A DNA stretch of 64,000 nucleotides from Candidatus Accumulibacter sp. 66-26. Lineage in GTDB: Bacteria > Pseudomonadota > Gammaproteobacteria > Burkholderiales > Rhodocyclaceae. The notes under the pieces were generated by a model. It saw nothing but the letters and a program-made list of their open reading frames with translations. It had not been told where the DNA came from and searched no databases. Positions 45,658 through 54,563 of this stretch are shown in pieces; within the stretch, counting starts at the first letter, position 1; the number at the start of each line of letters is the position of its first letter. The stretch covers positions 22,827 to 86,826 of the forward strand of contig MKUH01000031.1 in NCBI GenBank assembly GCA_001897745.1. The letters run 5' to 3'. The translations under genes and the position numbers were made by a program.

Positions 45658-46530
45658 TCAGCGCACCGGCGCTTCGACCAGGGTGCCGTGCTGGTAATCG
45701 GCGATCGCCTGCTCGATTTCCTCGCGCGTGTTCATCACGAAGGGGCCGTACTGCGCGATCGGCTCGCCGATCGGCTGCGCGGCGAGCAGCAGGAAACGCA
45801 CCTCCTGTTCGCCCGCCGCCACGTCGATCCGCGTGCCGAACGAGAAGACGCCGGCGCTGCGCGCGCGCAGCGGGCGGGCGTCGGCGGCCGGGCCGACGAG
45901 CAGGTTGCCGACGTAGGGGTAGGCCAGCACGGCGTGTCCGGCGGGGATGTCCTGCGCGAAGCGGGCGCCGGCCGGCAGGCGCACGTCGAAATAGCGCGGT
46001 GCGGTGGACAGCCCCTGCATCGGCCCGTCGATGCGCCGGCCGCCGTCGTCGAGCGTGCCGGCGATGACGCGGGCGCTGCCGCCGCCGGCCAGCTCGACCT
46101 GCGGGATCGTTTCCGGCTGCAGGTCGCGGTAGGCGGCGGGCTTCATCTTTTCGCGCGCCGGCAGGTTGATCCACAACTGGAAGCCGTGCACGCGGCCGTG
46201 CTCCTGCTGCGGCATTTCCGAGTGGATGATGCCGCGCCCGGCGGTCATCCACTGCACGCCGCCGCTTCTCAGATCGCCTCGATGCCCGAGATTGTCTTCG
46301 TGCAGGAAGTGCCCTTCGAGCATGTAGGTGACGGTCTCGAAGCCGCGGTGCGGGTGCGCCGGGAAGCCGGCGATGTAGTCGTTGGGATCGTCCGACGAAA
46401 ATTCGTCGAGCATCAGGAAGGGATCGACGCGCTGCGCCGGGCTCTGCCCGAGACTGCGGCGCAGCTTGACCCCGGCGCCGTCCGAGACGGCGATCGAGGG
46501 GATCACCTGTTGCAGGGTGCGTGTGCTCAT
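45658..46530 (-). CDS. Pirin-family protein
   Basis: 290 residues, bicupin. The metal-site motifs are present: FPAHPHRGFETVTYMLEG (two His), HEDNLGHRGDLRSGGVQWMTAGRGIIHSEMP (His, Glu) and HGFQLWINLPAREKM. Pirins bind iron and some have quercetin dioxygenase activity; the native role in bacteria is unclear. It follows azoR by 48 bp on the same strand, a common quinone/electrophile-response grouping (YhhW/YhaK with azoreductase). Likely controlled by the divergent LysR regulator. Confidence 0.94.
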   Translation of the reverse strand: MSTRTLQQVIPSIAVSDGAGVKLRRSLGQSPAQRVDPFLMLDEFSSDDPNDYIAGFPAHPHRGFETVTYMLEGHFLHEDNLGHRGDLRSGGVQWMTAGRGIIHSEMPQQEHGRVHGFQLWINLPAREKMKPAAYRDLQPETIPQVELAGGGSARVIAGTLDDGGRRIDGPMQGLSTAPRYFDVRLPAGARFAQDIPAGHAVLAYPYVGNLLVGPAADARPLRARSAGVFSFGTRIDVAAGEQEVRFLLLAAQPIGEPIAQYGPFVMNTREEIEQAIADYQHGTLVEAPVR

Positions 46531-46578
46531 GTTCGGCTCCGGGGCGGCTGCGGAAAGGATTCGGACGGCGCGAACCGT

Positions 46579-47181
46579 TCAGGCGGCGAGTCGTTCGAGC
46601 TGCTGCTGCGCGCTGTCGAGGGCGGCGTTCTTGCGTTCCTCGCCCATGTTGAGACCTTCCGCATACACGAACTCGACATCGGAGAGCCCGATGAAGTTCA
46701 GGAAATCGCGCACATAGGTCGTCTGGCTGTCCTTCGCGGTGCCGGCGTAGAGGCCGCCGCGCGCTGCGAAGATGTAGACCTTCTTGCCGCCGAGCAGGCC
46801 GACCGGGCCGTTTTCGGTGTAGCGGAAGGTGACGCCGGCACGCGCGATATGGTCGAAGTAGGCCTTCAGCGTCGACGGGATGCCGAAGTTGTACATCGGC
46901 AGGCCGATGGCGATGGCGTCGGCGTCCTTGATCTGCGCGATCAGCGCGTCGGAGAAGTCGACCACCGCCTGCTGCTGCGCGCTGCGCTCTTCCGGCTTGG
47001 CGAGGAAGGACAGGAAGCGTTCGCCGTCGAGGTGCGGCACCGGGTCCGTGGCGAGGTCGCGCACGACGACCTGGCCGTCCGGGTTCTGCGCCTGCCAGGC
47101 GGCGACGAACTTGTCGGCGAGGCGGCTCGACTGGCCGTTGTTGGAAAAGAGGCTGGCGTTGATCTGCAGCAGGGTGCTCAT
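46579..47181 (-). CDS. azoR: FMN-dependent NADH:quinone/azo reductase AzoR
   Basis: 200 residues, flavodoxin-like. MSTLLQINASLFSNNGQSSRL is the FMN-phosphate loop, AIAIGLPMYNFGIPSTLKAYFDH the FMN/substrate loop and FAARGGLYAG the second flavin loop. It performs two-electron reduction of quinones and azo dyes, protecting against thiol-reactive electrophiles. First gene of azoR-pirin-dedA. AAGGAGAA precedes the start. It is divergent from a LysR regulator across 105 bp, the standard arrangement for quinone-inducible azoR. Confidence 0.95.
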   Translation of the reverse strand: MSTLLQINASLFSNNGQSSRLADKFVAAWQAQNPDGQVVVRDLATDPVPHLDGERFLSFLAKPEERSAQQQAVVDFSDALIAQIKDADAIAIGLPMYNFGIPSTLKAYFDHIARAGVTFRYTENGPVGLLGGKKVYIFAARGGLYAGTAKDSQTTYVRDFLNFIGLSDVEFVYAEGLNMGEERKNAALDSAQQQLERLAA

Positions 47182-47286
47182 GAAGTTCTCCTTGGCAATG
47201 TCCGGTAGTGGATGGCTCCATTTAACTATTTGCCGGGGAGATAAAAAAGATCAAAATATCGCTAATTTCTATCAGGTATTTAGATA
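47182..47286. promoter_or_regulatory. Divergent azoR/LysR intergenic control region
   Basis: 105 bp, notably A+T-rich (AAAAAAGATCAAAATATCGCTAATTTC) in a G+C-rich window. It contains T-N11-A-type stretches such as TATCAGGTATTTAGATA that could bind the LysR protein, but I cannot fix the operator. Confidence 0.5.
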
Positions 47287-48186
47287 ATGAGTTCAGGCCC
47301 GAATATCGCGCTCGACCAGTGGCGCGCCCTTGTCGCGGTGGTCGACGCCGGCGGCTACGCGCAGGCGGCGGAGGCGCTGCACAAGAGCCAGTCGGCGGTG
47401 ACCTACGCGGTGCAGAAGATCGAGGCGCTGCTCGGTGTGAAGGCCTTCGAGATCGAGGGGCGCAAGGCCGTGCTGACGCCGACCGGGCGCATGCTCCACC
47501 GGCGGGCGCAGGCGCTGCTCGCCGCCGCCGGCGATCTGGAGGAGGCGGCACGCACGCTGTCGGCCGGGTGGGAAGCGGAGATCGGACTGGCCGTCGAGGT
47601 GCTTTTCCCGGGCGATCTGCTGCTCGACTGCCTGGCGCAGTTCGGCGCCGAAAGTCCGCGCACGCGCATCGAGCTGATCGAATCGGTGCTCGGCGGCACC
47701 CCCGAAGCGCTGCTCACCGGGCAGGCCGATCTGGCCGTGACGCCGCAGATTCCGCCCGGCTTCCTCGGCACCTCGCTGCAGCGCATGCGGCTGCTCGCCG
47801 TGGCGCATCCGGCGCACGCGCTGCATCGCCTGGGGCGTGAACTCGACTACGCCGACCTCGCCGCGCACCGCCACGTGACGGTGCGCGGCACCGGCGCGCG
47901 GCGCGACCGGCGTTCGGAGACGGTCGAGGTCGAGCAGCGCTGGACGGTCAGCCACATGGCTACCTCGATTGCGGCGGTGCGTGCAGGCTACGGCTTCGCC
48001 TGGCTGCCGGAGGCGCGCATCGCCGGTGAGCTGGCGCGCGGCGAACTGAAGGCGCTGCCGCTGCGCGGCGCGGAGGAACGCTTCGTCGAACTCTATCTGG
48101 TGCTCGCCGACCCCGAGTTCGCCGGGCCGGGCGTGCGCCGGCTGGCCGAAATCCTGCGCGCGGCGGTCGCGCGCGCCGACGCGTAG
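47287..48186 (+). CDS. LysR-family transcriptional regulator
   Basis: 299 residues. N-terminal winged helix: LDQWRALVAVVDAGGYAQAAEALHKSQSAVTYAVQKIE, then GVKAFEIEGRKAVLTPTG. The effector domain (~90-290) has the usual LysR alternation: AEIGLAVEVLFPGDLLLDCL, TGQADLAVTPQIPPGF and VRAGYGFAWLPEARIA. It is divergent from azoR-pirin-dedA, which it most likely controls in response to quinones or other electrophiles (inference from context). Confidence 0.93.
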   Translation: MSSGPNIALDQWRALVAVVDAGGYAQAAEALHKSQSAVTYAVQKIEALLGVKAFEIEGRKAVLTPTGRMLHRRAQALLAAAGDLEEAARTLSAGWEAEIGLAVEVLFPGDLLLDCLAQFGAESPRTRIELIESVLGGTPEALLTGQADLAVTPQIPPGFLGTSLQRMRLLAVAHPAHALHRLGRELDYADLAAHRHVTVRGTGARRDRRSETVEVEQRWTVSHMATSIAAVRAGYGFAWLPEARIAGELARGELKALPLRGAEERFVELYLVLADPEFAGPGVRRLAEILRAAVARADA

Positions 48187-48234
48187 CGGCGCGGGCCTGT
48201 CGCCGCATCCGGACGTGCGCCGGGATTCCGCGTC

Positions 48235-49209
48235 TTACGCCGGCAGCGGGATCGGCATCATTTCGATGTGCCCGGTCGCGGCGTAGGTCGTGCAGCGTTC
48301 CTCGAACTCGCGCGTGCTCTTGGGCATCGCCACGCGCGCGCGGGTGATGTAGAAGATCAGGTCGCGCCCGTTGCACAGCAGGTGGGTGCCGGCCGAGGCG
48401 CGGCGCTTGTCGGCTTCGTCCGCGGCGGCGTCGGCACTGGGGACGAGGCGCGGCGCGAAGCCGGCCAGCCGTTCGCCGGCGGTCACGAGATTGGCCCACA
48501 CGTCGAAGATGTCCGGGTCGGTGCGCAGGGTTTCCGTCTTGATGCGCGCCGCCGCGGCGAATTCGCGGATGATCGGACCGACGCCGGCGAACAGCGGCTG
48601 CTGCGCGAAGGTGGCGACCATGGCGTCGGCGATGCGGTCGATGTCGCCCATCGCCTGCGCGATCTTCAGGTAGCGGCTGGCGTAGAAGTCCTCGAGCGGG
48701 ATCGAGAAGGCGCGGAAGGGCTCGCCCCACAGCTCGTCGATGCCTTCCTCGCCGCTGCGGTGCAGGACGAGGCGGGTCAGCGACAGCGCTTCCTGCAGGC
48801 AGCGGCCGCATTCGCGCATCAGGTCGTTGTTCGAGGCGACGACGACGCCGGTCGATTGCAGGTCGACGAGGCGGGTGAAGATGTCGGTCGCGCGGTTGAC
48901 CAGCGCGCCGGCGTACATCGCGCCCTTGACCCGCTTGCGCCCCGGATCGCTTTCGCTTTCCCACGCGCTGCGGGCCTCGTCGAGGCGCCGGCCGGGGATG
49001 TTCAGGCCGTGCTCGGTGTGGTTGAAGAGACGGCGGGTGAGCGCCTCGATCAGGCGCTTGCGCGCGAGCGGGGTGTCCTCGGGCACCGGGTAGGTCTTGA
49101 TCCAGTAGCCCTCGTAATGGACGCGGGTCTGGCCGTCGATGCAGCGCGTGCTGCCGGGTTCCGGGATGTCGTTCATGGCGGGTCGGACGGGGTCGGAGAT
49201 AACTTTCAT
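48235..49209 (-). CDS. Hypothetical protein, 324 aa
   Basis: I do not recognise it. It is soluble and largely alpha-helical, without signal peptide. Notable segments: RVHYEGYWIKTYPVPEDT, KRLIEALTRRLFNHTEHGLNIPG, VDLQSTGVVVASNNDLMRECG, YLKIAQAMGDIDRIADAMV and THLLCNGRDLIFYITRARVA. The middle resembles metabolic or regulatory helical bundles, but I cannot assign a fold. ATG 49209 (MKVISDPV) has AGG at good spacing; MNDIPEPG at 49176 is the alternative. 48 bp separate its end from the convergent LysR gene. The 168 bp upstream to the EAL gene hold nothing recognisable. Confidence 0.72.
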   Translation of the reverse strand: MKVISDPVRPAMNDIPEPGSTRCIDGQTRVHYEGYWIKTYPVPEDTPLARKRLIEALTRRLFNHTEHGLNIPGRRLDEARSAWESESDPGRKRVKGAMYAGALVNRATDIFTRLVDLQSTGVVVASNNDLMRECGRCLQEALSLTRLVLHRSGEEGIDELWGEPFRAFSIPLEDFYASRYLKIAQAMGDIDRIADAMVATFAQQPLFAGVGPIIREFAAAARIKTETLRTDPDIFDVWANLVTAGERLAGFAPRLVPSADAAADEADKRRASAGTHLLCNGRDLIFYITRARVAMPKSTREFEERCTTYAATGHIEMMPIPLPA

Positions 49210-49377
49210 TGGACGCCTGATCGCGTGAAAAGTCGCGTGACGGACGTCACGAAAACGGAGCGCGCGGGAGGCGCGACGGGGCTGAGCGGAAAACCGTGCA
49301 AGGAACGCGCCGCGTCCGCGTGCGGCTGCCGTCGGCGCGCGGCGCCGATAGCGTCCGCCGCCGGGAGCGGCGCCGCC

Positions 49378-50637
49378 TCAGGCGTTGCTGCGGCCGAGGT
49401 TGTTGGCCCAGGCCAGGGCCTGCGCGAGGCTGGCGCTGAGGGTCTGCGCGTTCAGTCCGGGCAGGGCGCGCAGCGCTTCCTCGGCGCTCTGTGCTTCGGC
49501 GTGCTCGGTGCTCTCGACGAGGCGCAGCAGGTTGCCCAGCGTGCCGCCGTGTTCGCACAGCGCCTGCTTGACGCGCGGCGCGACCGGCAGCTGGCCGAGG
49601 ATGTCGGCGATGGCGACGCCGAGCAGCGCCGGCATCAGCGACATGATGCCGGTCATGAAGGCGTGGTCGACGAGTTCGCGGTTCTGCGGCTGCAGTTTCT
49701 CGGCCAGCAGCTCCATCAGGCGGCCGCGCGTGGCGGCCAGCTGCAGCAGCGGGTTGATCGTCTGGGCGCCGCCCTGCGGCGCGGTGTATAGCAGCAGCTG
49801 CAGCCAGCGCTGCAGCTGGCGCCGGCCGAGCAGGGTGATGGCGTGGCGTAGCGAGGTGATGTGCGTGGTCAGGCCGCTCGACGCCGAGTTGGTGAGGCGC
49901 AGCAGGTTGAGCGTGAGTCCGGGCTCCTGCTTGAACTCCTGCTCGATGCGCAGCGTGTCGGCGTCCTCGATGACCAGCCCGAGCAGGCGCAGCAGCGCGA
50001 TTTCGGAGGCGTTGAGGCGCTTGCCGGCGATCACCGTCGGCTGCGCGAAGTAGTAGCCCTGGAAGAGATCGAAGCCGATCTCGTGGCAGTGCCGCATCTG
50101 TTCGCGCGTTTCGACCTTTTCGGCGAGCAGGCGCTTGCCGAGCGGCTTCAGCTCGTCGACGAAATGCAGCAGGCGCTCGGCCGCCACCTGCTGCACGTCG
50201 ACCTTGATGATCTCGGCCAGTTCGAGCAGCGGCCGGTATTCCGGGCGGCCGTCGACGACGTCGTCGACGGCCAGCGTGAAGCCCATGTCGCGCAGCTGGG
50301 CGCAGCGTTCGAGCACTTCCGGCGACGGCTGCACGCTTTCGAGGATTTCGAGCACCACGATTTCCCGGGGCAGCACTTCGATCAGCTCGCTGAACAGGAA
50401 GTTGTGGTCGACGTTGATGAAGCCGCGGTAGGGGCCGAGCGCGTCGCCGATCGAAAGCTGGGCGAAGGCGTTGGCGATCACCGTGGCGGTCGCCAGCGAG
50501 TCGTCGTCGAGCACGCCGGCGGCGTTGACCTGGCTGCTGCGGAAGAGCAGTTCGTAGGCGACGAGCTGCTGTTCGCGGTCGAGGATGGGCTGGCGGCCGA
50601 GAAAGACTTCGGGGGCGGGGGGCGTGGCTGCGGTCAT
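49378..50637 (-). CDS. EAL-HDOD signalling protein (YuxH/CdgJ-like)
   Basis: 419 residues. The EAL-like domain (~10-215) has AYELLFRS in place of EALxR, FINVDHNFLF, IVVLEILESV, LAVDDVVDG in place of DDFGTG, IIKVDVQQV, LLAEKVETREQ and FDLFQGYYFAQP. Several c-di-GMP-site acids survive, but the DDFGTG loop is lost, so binding or a regulatory function is more likely than hydrolysis. The C-terminal HDOD domain (~205-405) has LLRLTNSASSG and ITSLRHAITLLGRRQLQRWL. Such proteins regulate motility or biofilm. It follows the phosphomannomutase gene by 37 bp. Confidence 0.9.
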   Translation of the reverse strand: MTAATPPAPEVFLGRQPILDREQQLVAYELLFRSSQVNAAGVLDDDSLATATVIANAFAQLSIGDALGPYRGFINVDHNFLFSELIEVLPREIVVLEILESVQPSPEVLERCAQLRDMGFTLAVDDVVDGRPEYRPLLELAEIIKVDVQQVAAERLLHFVDELKPLGKRLLAEKVETREQMRHCHEIGFDLFQGYYFAQPTVIAGKRLNASEIALLRLLGLVIEDADTLRIEQEFKQEPGLTLNLLRLTNSASSGLTTHITSLRHAITLLGRRQLQRWLQLLLYTAPQGGAQTINPLLQLAATRGRLMELLAEKLQPQNRELVDHAFMTGIMSLMPALLGVAIADILGQLPVAPRVKQALCEHGGTLGNLLRLVESTEHAEAQSAEEALRALPGLNAQTLSASLAQALAWANNLGRSNA

Positions 50638-50674
50638 GGCGGCGGGTTTCCTGGTGCGGGCCGGCGGGCGGCGT

Positions 50675-52054
50675 TCAGAAGGGCAGGGCGAGGCCCGGGC
50701 GGGCGGTCGTCAGGACGCGCCGGAAGTCTTCCTGGATACGCGCCAGCGCCGCGGCGTCGTCGGCCTCGAAGCGCAGGACGACGACTGGCGTCGTGTTCGA
50801 CGGGCGGGCGAGGCCGAAGCCGTCGGCGTATTCGACGCGCAGGCCGTCGATCGTGATGATTTCGCGCGCGCCCTCGAAGCGCGCGTCGCGCTTGAGGTCG
50901 TCGAGCAGCGCGAAGGGTTCGCCTTCGGCCATCTTGATGTTCAGTTCGGGCGTCGACTCGCTGTTCGGCAGCGCCTGCAGCACGGCGCTCGGGTCGGCTG
51001 AACGCGAGAGGATTTCGAGCAGGCGGACGCCGGCGTAGAGGCCGTCGTCGAAGCCGAACCAGCGCTCCTTGAAGAAGACGTGGCCGCTCATCTCGCCGGC
51101 CAGCGGGGCGCCGGTCTCCTTGAGCTTGGCCTTGATCAGCGCGTGCCCGGTCTGCCACATCAGCGGCTCGCCGCCGTGCTGGCGGATCCACGGCGCCAGC
51201 AGGCGCGTGCATTTGACGTCGTAGATGATCTGCTGGCCGGGGCAGCGCGCCAGCACGTCGGCGGCGAACAGCATCAGCTGGCGGTCGGGGTAGATGATCT
51301 CGCCGTCCTTGGTGACGACGCCGAGGCGGTCGCCGTCGCCGTCGAAGGCGAGGCCGAGTTCGGCGTCGCCGCTCGCCAGCGCGGCGACCACGTCGCGCAG
51401 GTTCTCGGGCTTGGACGGGTCCGGGTGGTGGTTCGGGAAGCTGCCGTCGACCTCGCAGAACAGTTCGGTCGTCTCGCAGCCGAGGCGGCGGAAGAGTTCG
51501 GGCGCGATGCCGCCGGCGACGCCGTTGCCGGCGTCGATGACGATCTTCATCGGGCGCGCCAGCTTGACGTCGGACAGGATGCGCTCGAGGTAGGCGGCGC
51601 GCACGTCGGCCTGCGTGCGCGTGCCGGCGCCGTGCGTCAGGCGGCCGGCCTCGATGCGCTCGCGCAGCGCCTGGATGGCGGGGCCGGACAGCGTTTCGCC
51701 GCCGACCACCATCTTCAGTCCGTTGTAGTCTGGCGGGTTGTGGCTGCCGGTGACCGAGACGCAGCTGTGGCAGCCGAGGTGGTAGGCGGCGAAGTAGGTG
51801 AGCGGGGTCGGCACGCAGCCGACGTCGATCACGTCGATGCCCGCGGCGCAGATGCCTTCGGCCAGCGCGCCGGCGAGTTCCGGTCCGGACAGGCGGCCGT
51901 CGCGCCCGACGGCGATCGCGCGCTGCCCGCGCTCCTTCGCCAGCGAACCGAGGCCGTGCCCGATGCGGCGCACGATGTCGGCGGTCAGCGTTTTGCCGAC
52001 GATGCCGCGGATGTCGTAGGCCTTGAAGATTTCGGCGGGCAGGGGAGTGTTCAT
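50675..52054 (-). CDS. Phosphomannomutase/phosphoglucomutase (AlgC-like)
   Basis: 459 residues interconverting hexose-6- and hexose-1-phosphates for LPS and exopolysaccharide precursors. The phosphoserine loop VTGSHNPPDYNG (Ser104), the metal loop LAFDGDGDRLGVV, the sugar-binding GEMSGHVFF (Glu/Ser) and the phosphate-binding LARPSNTTPVVVLR identify the bifunctional alpha-D-phosphohexomutase. Its start AYDIRGIVG is typical of AlgC/ManB. ATG 52054 lies 1 bp beyond the yheT stop, so it ends the ilvE-waaF-yheT chain. Confidence 0.95.
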   Translation of the reverse strand: MNTPLPAEIFKAYDIRGIVGKTLTADIVRRIGHGLGSLAKERGQRAIAVGRDGRLSGPELAGALAEGICAAGIDVIDVGCVPTPLTYFAAYHLGCHSCVSVTGSHNPPDYNGLKMVVGGETLSGPAIQALRERIEAGRLTHGAGTRTQADVRAAYLERILSDVKLARPMKIVIDAGNGVAGGIAPELFRRLGCETTELFCEVDGSFPNHHPDPSKPENLRDVVAALASGDAELGLAFDGDGDRLGVVTKDGEIIYPDRQLMLFAADVLARCPGQQIIYDVKCTRLLAPWIRQHGGEPLMWQTGHALIKAKLKETGAPLAGEMSGHVFFKERWFGFDDGLYAGVRLLEILSRSADPSAVLQALPNSESTPELNIKMAEGEPFALLDDLKRDARFEGAREIITIDGLRVEYADGFGLARPSNTTPVVVLRFEADDAAALARIQEDFRRVLTTARPGLALPF

Positions 52055-52055
52055 C

Positions 52056-53057
52056 TCAAACCTCTTGCTGGAAAAAGTGGAGGATGCGCTGCGGCAGCCA
52101 GTCGAGCCGCCCCGGCAGGTCACCGCTGACGAAGCCGACGTGCCCGCCATGACGCGGGAATTCGGCGCTTACTGTAGCCGATATCTGGCGCGTCGTCGGC
52201 AGTGCGCCGTACGGAAGGAAAGGGTCGTTGCGCGCGTTGAGCAGCAGCGTCGGCAGCGCGATGGCGGCCAGCCACGGCTTGCACGAGGCGCGCCGCCAGT
52301 AGTCGTCGGCGCCGGCGAAACCGTGCAGCGGCGCGGTGACGACGTCGTCGAACTCGTACAGGCTGGTGGCGGCGCGCATGCGCTGGCCGTCGAACAGGCC
52401 GGGGTGGCGTTCGAGCTTGATGCCGGCGGCGCGCTTCAGCGTCTGCAGGAAATGCCGCGTGTAGACGCGGTTGAAGCCGCGCCCGAGGTGGTGGCCGCAG
52501 GCGGCGAGGTCGAGCGGCGCGCTGATCGCGGCGGCGGCGCGCAGGCAGCCGGCGGCCGCGCCGCCGCGTTCGCCCAGCCACTTGAGCAGCGCGTTGCCGC
52601 CGAGCGAGACGCCGACCGCGAACAGCGGGCGTTCCGAAAAGCGTCCGGCGAGGCGGCGCAGCACCCAGTCGATCTCGTCGCTGTCGCCCGAGTGATAGGC
52701 GCGCGGCAGGCGGTTCGGCTCGCCCGAGCAGCCGCGAAAATGCACCACGACGCCGTCCCAGCCAATGTCCTTGAGCGCATGCATGAGGGCGACCGCGTAG
52801 TGGCTGCCGGAGCTGCCTTCGAGGCCGTGGAAGAGCGCCACCAGCGGCGGCGCGGCGGGCGTCGCCGCCTCCGGTGCCTCGGCGGAACTTGCGGTATCGG
52901 CGGCGGCCGGCGCGTTCCAGTCGAGGTCGATGAAGTCGCCGTCCGGCGTTTCCCAGCGTTCGCGGCGATAGGGCAGCGGCGCCGGCCTGATCAGCAGCGG
53001 GTAGATCGTCTGCGCGTGCCCGCCGGGCAGCCAGCTCGGCGCGCGGTAGGGAATCAA
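52056..53057 (-). CDS. yheT: YheT-family alpha/beta hydrolase
   Basis: 333 residues. PSWLPGGHAQTIYPLL at the start is the YheT/UPF0017 (ABHD1/3-like) signature. PPLVALFHGLEGSSGSHYA gives the oxyanion loop, VVHFRGCSGEPNRL follows, and LFAVGVSLGGNALLKWLGE holds the nucleophile Ser. LLLNARNDPFLPY and FPRHGGHVGFVSG hold the acid and His. A cytosolic esterase of unknown substrate. The start overlaps the stop of the upstream SnoaL-like gene (ATGA). Confidence 0.92.
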   Translation of the reverse strand: MIPYRAPSWLPGGHAQTIYPLLIRPAPLPYRRERWETPDGDFIDLDWNAPAAADTASSAEAPEAATPAAPPLVALFHGLEGSSGSHYAVALMHALKDIGWDGVVVHFRGCSGEPNRLPRAYHSGDSDEIDWVLRRLAGRFSERPLFAVGVSLGGNALLKWLGERGGAAAGCLRAAAAISAPLDLAACGHHLGRGFNRVYTRHFLQTLKRAAGIKLERHPGLFDGQRMRAATSLYEFDDVVTAPLHGFAGADDYWRRASCKPWLAAIALPTLLLNARNDPFLPYGALPTTRQISATVSAEFPRHGGHVGFVSGDLPGRLDWLPQRILHFFQQEV

Positions 53058-53485
53058 TGCAGCGTCCTCGGCACGCCGTCGCCCGCCTCGTCGTGGCCGT
53101 CTTCGCCGGCCGCCGAGGCGTGGTGCGCGAGCAGGCGCCAGCCGCTGGCGCCGCGCTGGAGGACGTTGGTCGCCAGCAGCGAGCCTTGCGGCGTCGTTGC
53201 GTCGCCCGCGTAGAGCGTTTCGACGACGCTATGCACGGCGAGCAGCATGCCGCTCCAGCGCACGCTGTGCGCCACGCGCACGGTGAAGCGCGGGTTGCCG
53301 GCGAAGATGCCGCGCCAGCTTTCGCGGATCGCGGCGGCGCCTTGCAGGCGCTGGCCGGTGGGATGGATGCAGACGATTTCCTCGTCGTCCGCCCAGACCG
53401 CCATCAGCGCGTCGAGGTCGGCGCGCGCGATGGCGTCGTAGAAGGCGTTTTCGGCATCCTCGGCGGTGGCGAAGATGGCAGTCAT
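53054..53485 (-). CDS. SnoaL-like/nuclear-transport-factor-2-fold protein
   Basis: 143 residues: a small cone-shaped NTF2-like fold (DAENAFYDAIARADLDALMAVW, EEIVCIHPTGQRLQGAAAI, VVETLYAGDATTPQG, ATNVLQRGASGWRLLAHHAS). It resembles the DUF4440/YybH group. The HHASAAGEDGH tail is usual. No catalytic residues can be singled out, so enzyme or ligand-binding function is open. ATG 53485 overlaps the waaF stop and its own stop overlaps the yheT start (ATGA), so it is translationally coupled on both sides. Confidence 0.85.
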   Translation of the reverse strand: MTAIFATAEDAENAFYDAIARADLDALMAVWADDEEIVCIHPTGQRLQGAAAIRESWRGIFAGNPRFTVRVAHSVRWSGMLLAVHSVVETLYAGDATTPQGSLLATNVLQRGASGWRLLAHHASAAGEDGHDEAGDGVPRTLH

Positions 53486-54510
53486 GCCGGCCGGCGGTCG
53501 GAGGTCGCGGCGAGGCAGGCGTCGAGCACGCGCTGCGGTTCGAGCTTGTTCAGGCAGTCGAGGTGGCCGAGCGGACACTCGCGCTTGAAGCACGGGCTGC
53601 ATTCGAGGTGCAGGCTGATCACCTGCGCGTGCTGCGAGAGCGGCGGCGTGAAGCCGGGCGAGGATGAGCCGTAAACGGCGACCAGCGGCCGGTCGAGCGC
53701 GGCGGCGACGTGCATCAGCCCGGAGTCGTTGCAGACCACGAAGTCGGCGGCGGCGATCAGGTCGATGGCCTGTCCGAGCGCGGTCGTGCCGCACAGGTTG
53801 CGGATCGGCATGCCGGGCGCGCACAGGCCGATGATTTCGTCGCCGATCGCCCGGTCCTTCGCCGAGCCGAGCAGCCACAGGTCGTAGCCGCGCACCGCGA
53901 GTTCCTCGGCCAGCGTGGCGAAGTGGCGGGCCGGCCAGCGCTTGGCCGGGCCGTATTCGGCGCCGGGGCAGAACACCGCGACCCGGGACGGGCGGGGGAT
54001 GCCGAGCGCGCCGAGCGCCGCCGTCTGCTGTTCCCGCGTCGATACGAGGCGCGGTTCGGGCAGCGGGCGCGGCAGCGGCGCGCCGGGCGCTTCGGCGAGC
54101 TGCGCGAAGCGTTCGGCCATCTGCGGCAGCGCGGCCTTGTCGAGCGTGTGGCGGATGTTGACCAGTCCGTAGCGCGATTCGCCGGTGAAGCCGATGCGCT
54201 CGGGGATGCCGGCGAAGAAGGGGACGAGCGCCGACTTGATCGAGTTGGGCAGGACGTAGGCGCGCTGGTAGCCCTCGACCGAGAGCTGGCGGGCCAGGCG
54301 GTGGCGAGCCCGGAGCGACAGGTCGCCGTGCGCGAAGGGGCTGTCGATGATGCGCCCGATCTCGGGCATGCGTTCGAGCACCGGGCCGACCCAGCGCGGC
54401 GCCAGGGCGTCGAGGCGCAGGCCGTGCGCGTGTTCGTGCAGGCGCCGGAACAGCGGCTGGGCGAGGATGGTGTCGCCGATCCAGGAGGGCGCGACGATCA
54501 GGGCTTTCAT
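53482..54510 (-). CDS. waaF: ADP-heptose:LPS heptosyltransferase II
   Basis: A 342-residue GT9 enzyme adding the second heptose to the LPS inner core at the cytosolic face of the membrane. Characteristic are ALIVAPSWIGDTILAQPLFRRL, the VAVFCPGAEYGPAKRWPARHF loop, GYDLWLLGSAKDR, VCNDSGLMHVAAALDRPLVAVYGSSSP and a C-terminal Cys cluster (LECSPCFKRECPLGHLDCLN), all matching WaaF. Together with the phosphohexomutase in the same chain this points to envelope polysaccharide assembly. 53 bp after the zinc-finger gene. Confidence 0.95.
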   Translation of the reverse strand: MKALIVAPSWIGDTILAQPLFRRLHEHAHGLRLDALAPRWVGPVLERMPEIGRIIDSPFAHGDLSLRARHRLARQLSVEGYQRAYVLPNSIKSALVPFFAGIPERIGFTGESRYGLVNIRHTLDKAALPQMAERFAQLAEAPGAPLPRPLPEPRLVSTREQQTAALGALGIPRPSRVAVFCPGAEYGPAKRWPARHFATLAEELAVRGYDLWLLGSAKDRAIGDEIIGLCAPGMPIRNLCGTTALGQAIDLIAAADFVVCNDSGLMHVAAALDRPLVAVYGSSSPGFTPPLSQHAQVISLHLECSPCFKRECPLGHLDCLNKLEPQRVLDACLAATSDRRPA

Positions 54511-54563
54511 GGTGCTGCGGTCACTCTCTCATCCGGCCGCCGGGCCGCGCCGACTGCCTTGGC

